This document shows, one piece after another, positions 27,508 to 35,617 of a stretch of DNA of 64,000 nucleotides. The position numbers and the translations under genes are program-made. Source of the stretch: a bacterium. Its GTDB lineage: Bacteria; Krumholzibacteriota; Krumholzibacteriia; JACNKJ01. Below the pieces are notes generated by a model. It made no database searches and had not been told where the DNA came from. It saw only the letters and a program-made list of their open reading frames with translations. Location: contig JAAEPZ010000591.1 in assembly GCA_024231955.1 (NCBI GenBank), forward strand, positions 34,453 to 98,452. Direction: 5' to 3'. Numbering within the stretch: the first letter of the stretch is position 1; each line of letters starts with the position of its first letter.

Positions 27508-28014
27508 GTGGGCTGTAATATAGAGATAAAGGCTCGCGTGGTTAATCCTGATGAGCTGCAAGCCAGGCTGGAGACACTGACCTCCTCGACGCCCGAGGTG
27601 ATAGATCAGAGTGACAGCTTCTATAATTGTGCGAATGGTCGTTTGAAACTGCGGCGGTTTGCCGGTGGGCACGGTGAGTTGATCCAGTATCATCGTCCCG
27701 ATTCAGAAGCGCCCGGCGCTTCGACCTATCAGCTGGTCCCCTGCGATGATCCCGAGGCGTTGCACTCCGCCCTGGCGGCCGCATACGGTTGTCGGGGCTG
27801 GGTGAATAAACGGCGTTTGCTGTTCATGATCGGGCAAACACGGGTGCACCTCGATATGGTTGAAGGTCTGGGGAGTTTTCTCGAACTGGAGGTCGTCCTG
27901 AGCCCGGACCAGGCTCAGGAAGAGGGGGTTGCCGTTGCCGAGTCGATAATGGAGCAGCTCGGTGTGGAACGCAGTCACCTGATTGATAAGGCATATATTG
28001 ATCTGTTGTCCTGA
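27508..28014 (+). CDS. CYTH domain protein (class IV adenylate cyclase / triphosphatase family)
   Basis: This 168-residue protein shows the CYTH signature: N-terminal 'CNIEIKARV' (E-I-K), 'GRLKLRRF', YHRPD, a Lys-Arg pair in VNKRRLLF, 'RVHLDMVEGLGSFLELEVV' and a final AYIDLL. CYTH enzymes bind triphosphorylated ligands in an acidic/basic tunnel with divalent metal. Family members include class IV adenylate cyclases and thiamine triphosphatases, so the reaction is not decided. GTG 27508 follows GAGGAGG. It is probably cotranscribed with the preceding gene. Confidence 0.85.
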   Translation: MGCNIEIKARVVNPDELQARLETLTSSTPEVIDQSDSFYNCANGRLKLRRFAGGHGELIQYHRPDSEAPGASTYQLVPCDDPEALHSALAAAYGCRGWVNKRRLLFMIGQTRVHLDMVEGLGSFLELEVVLSPDQAQEEGVAVAESIMEQLGVERSHLIDKAYIDLLS

Positions 28015-28355
28015 GCGAACTGAGTGCCGCCGATTGCCGAAGATGAACCCGTACCCAATCAGGTTCCCGAAATCGAGGTAGTTGGTGGAGATGGCCTGGC
28101 GTCTGATGCAGATGAAATAATCTGGAATCCGATTATCTACATACCTCCACTTGTCGAGAGCGGAAAGGCGCAGGGGTTCGCATTGGCGGTCTATGTCGTA
28201 CCGATTCCGGTAAAGCGGCGCGCTTGGGGCGCTGGACCGGCGGAATTGCAGCATTATCGTCTAATGATTCAAGCTAGCGTTTTGCGAAGCCGATAACTCC
28301 ACTTGAGTAACTGTACATTCGGTGCAGTATGCCCTCTTTTTTTCGAATGAGGTAG
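28015..28355. other. 341-base gap with no assigned gene
   Basis: Frames of 90 codons (plus, 28024-28296) and part of a 183-codon minus-strand frame (to 27703, overlapping the CYTH gene) cross here. Neither has a ribosome site or a family signature. Composition suggests it may be decayed coding sequence, but I cannot name it. Confidence 0.4.
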
Positions 28356-29564
28356 ATGGAGATGTCGAGTCTGAAAGTACTCTTTGTCGACGATGAGCCC
28401 GAAGTGCTGGCAAGGCTTAAAGATGAGCTGCAAAATCAGGGGGACGGCTGGAGCTTTGCCTTTGCTGAGAGCGGACGCAAGGCCCTGGTTGCAATGGATA
28501 TCAAGAACTTCGATGCCATCGTTGTTGATACCGACATGCCGAATATGGATGGACCCAAGCTTCTGAAGAAGGTGCAGAGACGTTTCCCCGGCACCGTCAG
28601 GATCATCTTGTCTACCGGGATGGGAGCGGAGATGGGCTTGAAGTCCCTCGGCTTCGCGCATCAGGCGTTACCCAAATCCACCAGTCCCGCGAACATCTGC
28701 ATGGCCATCAGCCGCACTTTCCGGATGAGAGACCTGTTCCTCGACAAGTCCTTTCATCGCCAGATCTCCCGGATACGGTCATTGCCGACACCACCTCCGA
28801 CATATCGCGAACTGGTCAAGGAGTTTCAGGCGCAGGAGCCGTCGATCAAGAAGATCGCGGGTATCATATCTCACGATACGGGTCTGACGGCGAAGATGCT
28901 GCAGATACTGAACTCAGCATTCTTCGGATTGCCCACACGGATCACGAGCCCTCTGCATGCGGTTACTTTGCTGGGTCTGGACATGATACAGACACTGGCA
29001 CTCGCGTCCGGAGTCTTCAGGCAGTTTGAGGTCCAGCGAATGGGCTACATAACGCCGGAATGGATTTCGGACCATGGAATAGCTGTTGGGAAGCTAGCCA
29101 AGCAGATTGCCGAGGAGCTCGAGTTGTCCCCGGAGATCTGTGAAAACAGCCTGCTGGCCGGAATGCTGCACGATGTCGGCAAACTGATGGAACTGGCGTT
29201 CTTCAGGGATCAATTCAAGGGCGCCTTCGATACTGCCAGGCGTGATGATCAGCTACTTGTCGATGCAGAGAGAGAGCAGATGGGGGTGGGGCACAGTGAG
29301 ATGGGTGCGCATCTGATGGGCCTTTGGGGAATGCCCAATTCAGTGGTGGAGGCGATTGCGTTTCACCACTGTCCCCTGCAGGCCGGTGATCTGGGGCTTA
29401 GTGAATTGGTGACGGTTCATATCGCCGATGCTCTCATCTGGGAGACCTATGATGACCTCAAGCCGCAGGGCGGTGGGTTGGATAAGATGCTGATCAAAAG
29501 TTTGAATCTGGAGGATAAAATCCAGACGATACGTGAAAAATTAGTAGAGACAATAGAGAGATAA
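28356..29564 (+). CDS. Response regulator with HDOD output domain
   Basis: This 402-residue protein has a receiver domain at 1-125 (LFVDDEP, phospho-acceptor Asp in 'AIVVDTDMPNMDG', Lys in LPKSTSP) and an HDOD domain (about 140-390) with 'IISHDTGLTAKMLQILNSAF', 'HAVTLLGLDMIQTLAL', 'LAGMLHDVGKLME' and 'GVGHSEMGAHLMGLWGMP'. HDOD domains are degenerate HD-type modules used in signalling and cell-cycle or motility control. The HDVGK motif looks HD-like, but whether it is active is unknown. ATG 28356 and ATG 28362 are both possible starts behind GAGG. It stands alone with no kinase adjacent. Confidence 0.88.
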   Translation: MEMSSLKVLFVDDEPEVLARLKDELQNQGDGWSFAFAESGRKALVAMDIKNFDAIVVDTDMPNMDGPKLLKKVQRRFPGTVRIILSTGMGAEMGLKSLGFAHQALPKSTSPANICMAISRTFRMRDLFLDKSFHRQISRIRSLPTPPPTYRELVKEFQAQEPSIKKIAGIISHDTGLTAKMLQILNSAFFGLPTRITSPLHAVTLLGLDMIQTLALASGVFRQFEVQRMGYITPEWISDHGIAVGKLAKQIAEELELSPEICENSLLAGMLHDVGKLMELAFFRDQFKGAFDTARRDDQLLVDAEREQMGVGHSEMGAHLMGLWGMPNSVVEAIAFHHCPLQAGDLGLSELVTVHIADALIWETYDDLKPQGGGLDKMLIKSLNLEDKIQTIREKLVETIER

Positions 29565-29608
29565 TCTTATCGCCTCCCGATCCGGTTTCTCTTTCCTGTT
29601 GCGCCGCC

Positions 29609-29797
29609 TCAGGAGGAGGCGCGCTTTGCCGCCTGTGTACCGCGACTACCCTCAATCCGCTGCAGTCGTTCATCCAGCGATCTGATTGCCTCGGCCATCT
29701 GAGCCAAGCCCGAACACAATTTACTCATCTCGGAATCATGCTGCTCATAGTGTTGTGCGGCCTCTTCGAAGTATCTTTGAGCCAGCTTGATGCTCAT
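29609..29797 (-). CDS. Small coiled-coil protein, unknown
   Basis: This 62-residue protein reads MSIKLAQRYFEEAAQHYEQ, then a heptad-like helical stretch (LAQMAEAIRSLDERLQRIEG) and a basic tail. It has no membrane segment and no family I recognise. It appears real because GGAGAG lies 9 bases before ATG 29797, the sequence is strongly helical, and it faces the REC-HDOD gene tail to tail. A GC-rich hairpin sits at its 3' end (29601-29623). Confidence 0.55.
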   Translation of the reverse strand: MSIKLAQRYFEEAAQHYEQHDSEMSKLCSGLAQMAEAIRSLDERLQRIEGSRGTQAAKRASS

Positions 29798-29812
29798 ATA
29801 ACTACTCTCCAA

Positions 29813-30128
29813 ATTCAGTTGATCCCGAGAAACGAAACATAATGTCGGGTCGCAAGGTCCAGTATATCCAGGAAGACACTCGGATGACGGAAAAACGACA
29901 TCGCATTAAAAGAAAAACATTCAAATATCATAAATTATATGAAAGCGGCGTGGCTGTGGCGAAAATGTGGCTGCCCCCTGTGTTTGTTGGGGAAATGTAA
30001 TGAATCTTTTAAAGGAGGACAGGTCTGCGTCTCTTGGGAGAAGCGTGGCCTGTTTGGGGAATGTGAGGATACAGCGTTTCTGCGGGCCACGTACTTGATG
30101 GAAATCCAATCCGAAAGTACAGAGGTGC
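29813..30128 (+). promoter_or_regulatory. AT-rich promoter-like region and about 180-base leader upstream of a lipoprotein gene
   Basis: The stretch 29905-29942 is unusually AT-rich (aaatatcataaattatat) and could hold a promoter. Between it and ATG 30129, two similar words occur (near 29980 and 30050: tgttt, ggggaa, tgt, a.ga in the same order), and 30020-30056 can fold around acaggtc/ggcctgt. A 126-codon frame from 29939 runs through it, overlaps the lipoprotein gene and has no family signature. A structured leader is possible, but I do not recognise a known riboswitch. Confidence 0.3.
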
Positions 30129-30722
30129 ATGATGAGACGGAGACGATTCTTGATCCCGATCCTGTCGATAACTCTCTTTATTGTTTCTGGCCTTGTGGGG
30201 TGCAGGGACAACATTCACAAACAGGAAACAGATCTTCTGACAGACTTGGCTGGTACATTGAGTTTGGGCGGATCCGATTGGGATTACTATTACAATGCCA
30301 GTTTAAGCGCTATATATGAGAATGTGCAGGGATGCATTGATGGAGGAATTGGCGGAACGGTGCAGGGAAGCGTCAACGGGTACGATACCGATTTCAAGAT
30401 CAAGGTAAAGCCTGGGGCATATTCCGGGAGCAAGACACTCACGATCATGGTGCCCCTTGGGGGGGAGCCTGTTTACCAGCTCCTTCCGCACGGGATTGAT
30501 TTTGACCTGTCGGTGACCGTTACACTGGACTATTCCCATTGGCTGGATACTGGCCGGATCCTGGAAGATGAATCCTATCGTCTGCTGTACATGAACGAAG
30601 CTGACGGGACGTTTGAGGTATTGACGCCTCCTGTATCGTTCATCGCCGACCCGGATGAGCCCACGATCACCTTCGGTACGAGCCATTTTTCCCGCTGGGT
30701 GATCGAGGACGAGGGGAGCTGA
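30129..30722 (+). CDS. Lipoprotein with ZU5-like domain
   Basis: This 197-residue protein has a lipoprotein signal (MMRRRRFLIPILSITLFIV ending in GLVGC), so it should be acylated at Cys25. A beta domain then contains KVKPGAYSGSKTLTIMVP and 'PHGIDFDLSVTVTLDYS', the pattern of ZU5-like modules, which often occur next to proteolytic or adhesive parts. AGAGG precedes the tandem ATGs at 30129/30132. It converges on the second TPR-CHAT gene with a 6-base gap. Partner and function are unknown. Confidence 0.7.
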   Translation: MMRRRRFLIPILSITLFIVSGLVGCRDNIHKQETDLLTDLAGTLSLGGSDWDYYYNASLSAIYENVQGCIDGGIGGTVQGSVNGYDTDFKIKVKPGAYSGSKTLTIMVPLGGEPVYQLLPHGIDFDLSVTVTLDYSHWLDTGRILEDESYRLLYMNEADGTFEVLTPPVSFIADPDEPTITFGTSHFSRWVIEDEGS

Positions 30723-30728
30723 GAGATC

Positions 30729-33700
30729 TCAGGGCGATGCCGGGCATGCAGCTCTGAGACGCCAGGTCGCCCAGAAAGAGGGGTGCTTCCTGCCGGGGAT
30801 TTCATCGCGAAGTTCCCGGCAACTCGTTTGCAGAGCTGCAGGCATGGTCATCCCCGCCAACCAGTGCTTATAGAATCGACTCGCTATTGCCGATGCCGCG
30901 TCGTCGGACACCTTGTGCGACGAGGTTATTACATTGCGAACCCCCGCCTGCAGAAATGCTCCGGCGAGATCGAGTCCCGCCCTGCTTGTCGATATGACGC
31001 CGGCGGACGTCTCGCAGCAGGAGAGGAAAACGAGTTCGCTGTCGATACGCATATCACCGATCTCCCGGCAACCCAGCAGTTTGTTTGACCAGTTGTCGCC
31101 AGGCAGGACGAGGTGTGAGCGGTCGCTGATGCCATGATTCATGAGAGCATGTAGCGCAAGATGGATCGCGCCCCACCTGCGACTCGGCAACATGTCGGAT
31201 AGACGCGCAGCCTCATGATCCAGGAGACATGTCTTATGTGTGGGCCAGTTGCCGGCTATCGCCTCGGCTTCGTCCCTGGCGTGCTGCAAGACCCTGATTG
31301 AATTGTCGGGATAACCGTTGAATCCTACCGCCAGAAGTGCCGTGGCGGCTTCGGTGTTCGAATCGAGGCTTGATTGCCGTGTCGGCTGATATTCTATGAC
31401 AGGTGCATGATCCAGGATCTGTCCGTCAGCCCACGGCAGCGCGGCCCAAGGCAGTCCGCGCAAACCGGAATCGCTGATCATGTACAAAGGTGTGCCGGGC
31501 GGCCACTTGCCTGCGAGATTTGAAAGGAGTCGCGCACTCAGCCGTTCGGCGACATCGGTTCGCCAAGGTCGCTCCGGGTTGGTCAGACAGTGATGGAGAC
31601 TGCGAGCATCTGCAAGAATCTCCTGCGGCGAGTCCAGCTCCGTCAAAGCCACAGTCTCATCACTGACAAGCCACAGCACCGTCTTGCCCTTTGTCAGCAA
31701 AGTGACCAGAGTTGGACTCGGGAAATAGGGCAGATGATCCGAGTGGGAGCGTCCCTGTTCAAGGGCGATCAGGTTGAGGCGCAGCTGCAGGGTTTTCCGG
31801 ATGATGTCCTCATCCGGAAAGGCGTGGGGATTGTCGAGCAGGAGCTCAGTCCAGTTTGTATAGCAGTCCCGGATCGAATCACCCAGGATCAGGCGGGTTT
31901 CGGATGTTCTGGTAATCGTCTGAGCCTGGTCCAGCAGCCTCTCGGCCAAAATGAATTGCTCGTGCGCGGCTGTGGGCTTGTCGAGGTGGACGAGACTGAT
32001 GCCGGTTTCGATATGGAACCGTATGGCCAGATCTCTAGACAACACATTGCCGGCGGCGGCCAGGGTCTCTGCGAATATCTCCACGGCCTGCGCGTGGTGC
32101 CCGAGTGCCGAGTTCATCCGCCCCATCAACAATCTTTTCAACTGCCAGGTGCGATAGGCGGTGTTGTGGTCAAGGTGTCTGTCCACTGTTTCGATATGCT
32201 TGGCGGCTTCATCCGGTCGATTCAGCAGAAGGAGCTGGCTGGCGAGAACGAGACGCAGTCTGGAGATTGTGTTCGCATTGCCGCCTGCAAGCGCCATCTC
32301 CAGGGCGAGGCGGAATTCGGCAAGGGCATTGTCCGGTGCGCCGGCCTCTGTGAGCAGCAACCCCTTTGCCTGATGAAAACGTACGGACTTTTCGTGGGAA
32401 GAAGCCAGCGTCAGACGCTCCTCGGCCACCGTCAGTCGATCTTCGGCAAGGTCGAATTCTCCGGTTTCGGTCCTCAGCGACGCCATCTCTATTGCCGCTT
32501 CGAATCGGAAATCCACACCCGGCAATTTGGTGCGGTTGGAATCCACCAACTTTTCCAGGTGCAGAAGTGCGGTGAATGCCGATTCGATCCGTCCCATCTC
32601 GCGCGCCTGCTGCACGACCCGAAGCAGCTGCAACGCCTTGTCGCCTTCGACATCCGTATCGGCATCGGTATGCGGATTGATCCCGGTCGCCAGACGCCTC
32701 AGCGAATCGGCCTCTGCATAATCGCCTTTAATCAGCCGGTAATCGGCCTCCTCCAGGTAGACGGCCCATCTGATCTTCCCGTCAGAATAGGGCTCGGCCC
32801 ACTGCTTGGCGATCCGGATCGCGTTCCAGGCGGAATCCAGGTCCCCCAGTTTGACGTGATCGTCCGCAACATTGAGATAGCTGCGCATCACCTTGACCGT
32901 GTCACTGCATTCGGCGGCGAATTGCGCTGACAGCAGATCGTAGCGCAGCGCGCTGGAGACTTCGCCGAGGTCGATATAGAGTGAGGAGAGACGGTTCATG
33001 ACGAAGATGCGGGAGTAGGCCAGATTGTAATCCAGGGAGAGATCGTATGCGCTCTGGAAAAGCGATAGCGCCTTGTCGGTCTCCCCACGCTCGCTGTAGA
33101 GCACGGCCAACTCGTAGCGATAGCGACAGCGTGAATAACCGTAGGGGGAGAACTCCGCAAGACGGATGGCGTGGGAGTTGGCGTGAACGGCCTCGTCAAG
33201 TCGTCCGAGGTGACGCAATTGCAGGCTGATTCTGCGCCAGAGGTATCCCTCGAGCACAGGTCCCCCAACCTCTCGAGCCGCAGGGAGCTGATCCACGAGC
33301 ATAGCCAGCGCCTGTAGGTAACGTCCGGCTCGTCGGTGTGTATCCACGACCTTGAGGAGCAACCAGATTCGCTGAAGCGGTGGGAGGTCGGAAGCCATAT
33401 CCCAGCACTTGATGAAATGAGCTCGTCTTCCGGGCTGCTGCAGCCCGAGGCGGGCGTGAGCAAAACGACCCGCGAGGGTGGTCGTATCGGCTAGAGCCGG
33501 CAGGGCGAGCATGGCGCTCAGGGCTTCATCTCGCTCCAGGATCCGACTGCGGGTGATGGCGAAATCCATATAGAGGAGATTCCGGGGGGCGTCAGCCCAC
33601 AGCGAGTACAGCGTGTCCGCCGCCGCTTGCCTTGTCGCGGGATTGTCCACATCATCGTAGAGGCGCAGGACAATATCCATATCCTCCGATTGAACATGAT

Positions 33701-33875
33701 CGGCCCCGGGCAGAGTGTGTTTGGAGTCGTCCAACGCAACGGCTATTGGTCCGGTGATTCTGATGTCGGTCAGGGATGGCAGTTCCGGCGGCAGGGGATA
33801 CGGCTGAGAACAGTCACAGGCAAATGCCAATAGCGGGAGGAGAGTACGCCATAGGAATGTGATGCGGTATCGCAT
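30729..33875 (-). CDS. Exported TPR-CHAT caspase-like protease (module 2)
   Basis: This 1048-residue protein begins MRYRITFLWRTLLPLLAFAC, an export signal that may be lipoprotein-type, although the site AFAC is not ideal. About 700 residues of tetratricopeptide-like helices follow, then a CHAT domain with an intact dyad: His909 in AIHLALHAL and Cys954 in LSCCETSAG. Unlike the protein at 17717, it has no C-terminal membrane helix and ends soon after the CHAT domain. ATG 33875 is preferred over the frame opening at 33917. It is divergent from the sigma/anti-sigma pair at 34038-35416, mirroring module 1 in content but not in gene order. Confidence 0.88.
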   Translation of the reverse strand: MRYRITFLWRTLLPLLAFACDCSQPYPLPPELPSLTDIRITGPIAVALDDSKHTLPGADHVQSEDMDIVLRLYDDVDNPATRQAAADTLYSLWADAPRNLLYMDFAITRSRILERDEALSAMLALPALADTTTLAGRFAHARLGLQQPGRRAHFIKCWDMASDLPPLQRIWLLLKVVDTHRRAGRYLQALAMLVDQLPAAREVGGPVLEGYLWRRISLQLRHLGRLDEAVHANSHAIRLAEFSPYGYSRCRYRYELAVLYSERGETDKALSLFQSAYDLSLDYNLAYSRIFVMNRLSSLYIDLGEVSSALRYDLLSAQFAAECSDTVKVMRSYLNVADDHVKLGDLDSAWNAIRIAKQWAEPYSDGKIRWAVYLEEADYRLIKGDYAEADSLRRLATGINPHTDADTDVEGDKALQLLRVVQQAREMGRIESAFTALLHLEKLVDSNRTKLPGVDFRFEAAIEMASLRTETGEFDLAEDRLTVAEERLTLASSHEKSVRFHQAKGLLLTEAGAPDNALAEFRLALEMALAGGNANTISRLRLVLASQLLLLNRPDEAAKHIETVDRHLDHNTAYRTWQLKRLLMGRMNSALGHHAQAVEIFAETLAAAGNVLSRDLAIRFHIETGISLVHLDKPTAAHEQFILAERLLDQAQTITRTSETRLILGDSIRDCYTNWTELLLDNPHAFPDEDIIRKTLQLRLNLIALEQGRSHSDHLPYFPSPTLVTLLTKGKTVLWLVSDETVALTELDSPQEILADARSLHHCLTNPERPWRTDVAERLSARLLSNLAGKWPPGTPLYMISDSGLRGLPWAALPWADGQILDHAPVIEYQPTRQSSLDSNTEAATALLAVGFNGYPDNSIRVLQHARDEAEAIAGNWPTHKTCLLDHEAARLSDMLPSRRWGAIHLALHALMNHGISDRSHLVLPGDNWSNKLLGCREIGDMRIDSELVFLSCCETSAGVISTSRAGLDLAGAFLQAGVRNVITSSHKVSDDAASAIASRFYKHWLAGMTMPAALQTSCRELRDEIPGRKHPSFWATWRLRAACPASP

Positions 33876-33975
33876 CTCTTTCCGGCAGGCTTGATGTTTC
33901 CCATGGAGACGGAGCATGTCAAGATTCCTGAAGAGCGGTTTTCATTTTGTGGATTGTGATAGTGTCTGATTCTGT

Positions 33976-34004
33976 TTGCGCAATGCAATCGAATTCGATA
34001 TAAG
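33976..34004 (+). promoter_or_regulatory. Promoter of the module 2 sigma gene
   Basis: TTGCGC (33976-33981), 17 bp and TATAAG (33999-34004) lie 33 bases before ATG 34038. The 162-base divergent gap up to 33875 must also hold the start region of the TPR-CHAT gene, so the two transcripts could share control. Confidence 0.5.
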
Positions 34005-34037
34005 ATACTATTATCTCCCTTGAGCTTGTTAGGTGAC

Positions 34038-34679
34038 ATGCAATCCGCCAGAGAAATGGACATGATTCAAAAGGCCTATTCCGATCTCCTCGCAGGGGTA
34101 CCGGATAGCGATGATCGCCTGTACAGGCTGCTCTGGCCTCAGCTTCTCCGGCAGGCGACGCCGTTCCTGGCGCATACGGATATCGATCCCGTGGATGTCG
34201 TCCAGGACAGCCTCATCTCCCTGCTCGCATATTTCCGTAACTCCTCCGATCTGGCCGATTGCAGAGTCGCGGCCTACGCCTCTGTGGTCGTACGGAATCG
34301 CTGCCGGGACGTTCTGCGACGGAAGCGGGCAAAACTCGTCGTCAGATTCGACAAGATCGCAGGTACGCTGAAATCAAGTCTGAAAGATCCTCTGGAGGAG
34401 CTGGTGGCCTTGGAGAATTCGGAGTGGCTGAATGAAGCCATCCTGGCTTTGCCCCAATCCTGTCGCACCATACTAAAAGAACTTTATTACAGGGGGAGGA
34501 CAGTCAGGGAGCTGGCGGAAACGATGAAGCTCAATAGTGTCCAGGTATTGTATTATCGACGTAACCAGTGCTTGAAAAAACTTAAAAGAAATTTTAAAAA
34601 ATCGGGCGCCTCCGAGTCTATAGACATACTTGGCGCTGGAACGACCGCACATCTTTTCAAAAACAGAGAGAAGGAGTGA
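34038..34679 (+). CDS. ECF-like RNA polymerase sigma factor (CHAT module 2)
   Basis: This 213-residue protein has a sigma region 2 (about residues 35-100, with 'DPVDVVQDSLISLLAYF' and 'AAYASVVVRNRCRDVLRRKR') and region 4 (about 130-185, 'ALPQSCRTILKELYYRGRTV' then a helix-turn-helix ending YRRNQCLKKLKR). It is more divergent than the sigma factor at 16439. ATG 34038 is chosen; TTG 34020 and ATG 34056 are alternatives. The zinc-motif membrane protein starts 2 bases after its stop, supporting a sigma/anti-sigma pair. Confidence 0.85.
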   Translation: MQSAREMDMIQKAYSDLLAGVPDSDDRLYRLLWPQLLRQATPFLAHTDIDPVDVVQDSLISLLAYFRNSSDLADCRVAAYASVVVRNRCRDVLRRKRAKLVVRFDKIAGTLKSSLKDPLEELVALENSEWLNEAILALPQSCRTILKELYYRGRTVRELAETMKLNSVQVLYYRRNQCLKKLKRNFKKSGASESIDILGAGTTAHLFKNREKE

Positions 34680-34681
34680 GC

Positions 34682-35416
34682 ATGTCGTTACTGGAATTTG
34701 AGTGTGTCGACCCGAAAATCGGCGAGCAGATGCATTTATTCGATGATGAATCTCTGGATCCGGATCTGCGGGATCAACTGGAACGTCATCTTGCCGTTTG
34801 CCACGCATGCAGTGAAGGTGTCCATTTCGAATCGTTCGTGGCCGGCAGACTCGCCTCACCCCGAGGTGCGGGATTCTTCCGGAAGCCCACAACTTCCCTC
34901 CCTGGATATTTAGCCATGACGGCGGTTCTGGCGGCGATCTTACTGCTGTTTCTGTTGCCGCCCGGTTACGGCACCGGCTGGTTGACCGACGATCGGGAGG
35001 GGTTGCGCGGAGGCGATGAGCGCGAGTTCATGATCATCCGTCCGCTAGAGGGTGAGGTCCTCTATCGTTGGCGGGGGGATTTGAGGTGGACGCCGGTCGT
35101 GAATACCAGCTTCTACAACATTCACGTCGAGTGGCGAAGCGAGACCAGTTCCGAGGGGGCAACCTGGCGCGATCAGGTCCGAACCTGCCAGGTAAGTCTG
35201 CCCGACAGTCTGATGCGTGAGGGGGCCTTCCTGGCGATCGTCAAACCCTATCCCGAGGGACTTGTGCCGGCGGGCGAGAGGGCTGTCGGCTTCAGACGCG
35301 GCAGTTTGTTGCCGTTTCTCGCGTACCGCATCAAGCACCCCCCTCTGGCCAGCCTGGCCCTGCTCGCCCTGTCCCTGGGCGTGGGTACGGCGATGTTCTA
35401 CCGTCGCCGAATTTAA
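34682..35416 (+). CDS. Membrane anti-sigma-like protein with zinc motif (CHAT module 2)
   Basis: This 244-residue protein has H-x3-C-x2-C (His36, Cys40, Cys43) at the N-terminus, a membrane helix (about 75-92), an exterior domain of about 120 residues including DLRWTPVVNTSFYNIHVEW, and a second membrane helix at the C-terminus (about 221-240) followed by RRR. The exterior strand matches the one in the protein at 17046, so the two are probably homologous. The second helix would bring the C-terminus back to the cytoplasm. AAGGAG precedes ATG 34682. The anti-sigma role is inferred. Confidence 0.75.
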   Translation: MSLLEFECVDPKIGEQMHLFDDESLDPDLRDQLERHLAVCHACSEGVHFESFVAGRLASPRGAGFFRKPTTSLPGYLAMTAVLAAILLLFLLPPGYGTGWLTDDREGLRGGDEREFMIIRPLEGEVLYRWRGDLRWTPVVNTSFYNIHVEWRSETSSEGATWRDQVRTCQVSLPDSLMREGAFLAIVKPYPEGLVPAGERAVGFRRGSLLPFLAYRIKHPPLASLALLALSLGVGTAMFYRRRI

Positions 35417-35617
35417 AGGAGCGGCGATGTGTCTCCCCCTCGGCTTCGGTCTGTTTGATCGTTGGACCGGCGGGAACCCGTTTTCCGCAGTTGTCATTTG
35501 TCGCGCCTCCCAATAAGATCGGGAATGTGGCCTGATGTGGCCCAATGACAGGCCACGCGCCGCCGACAATCCGAGGATCGTCCGCAGTGACAACCCCTTC
35601 CCGCCGGGAGAGTTACC

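Noticed and set aside
29939..30319. 126-codon Cys-rich frame
   Set aside because: It overlaps the lipoprotein gene in another frame and has no domain or ribosome site of its own.
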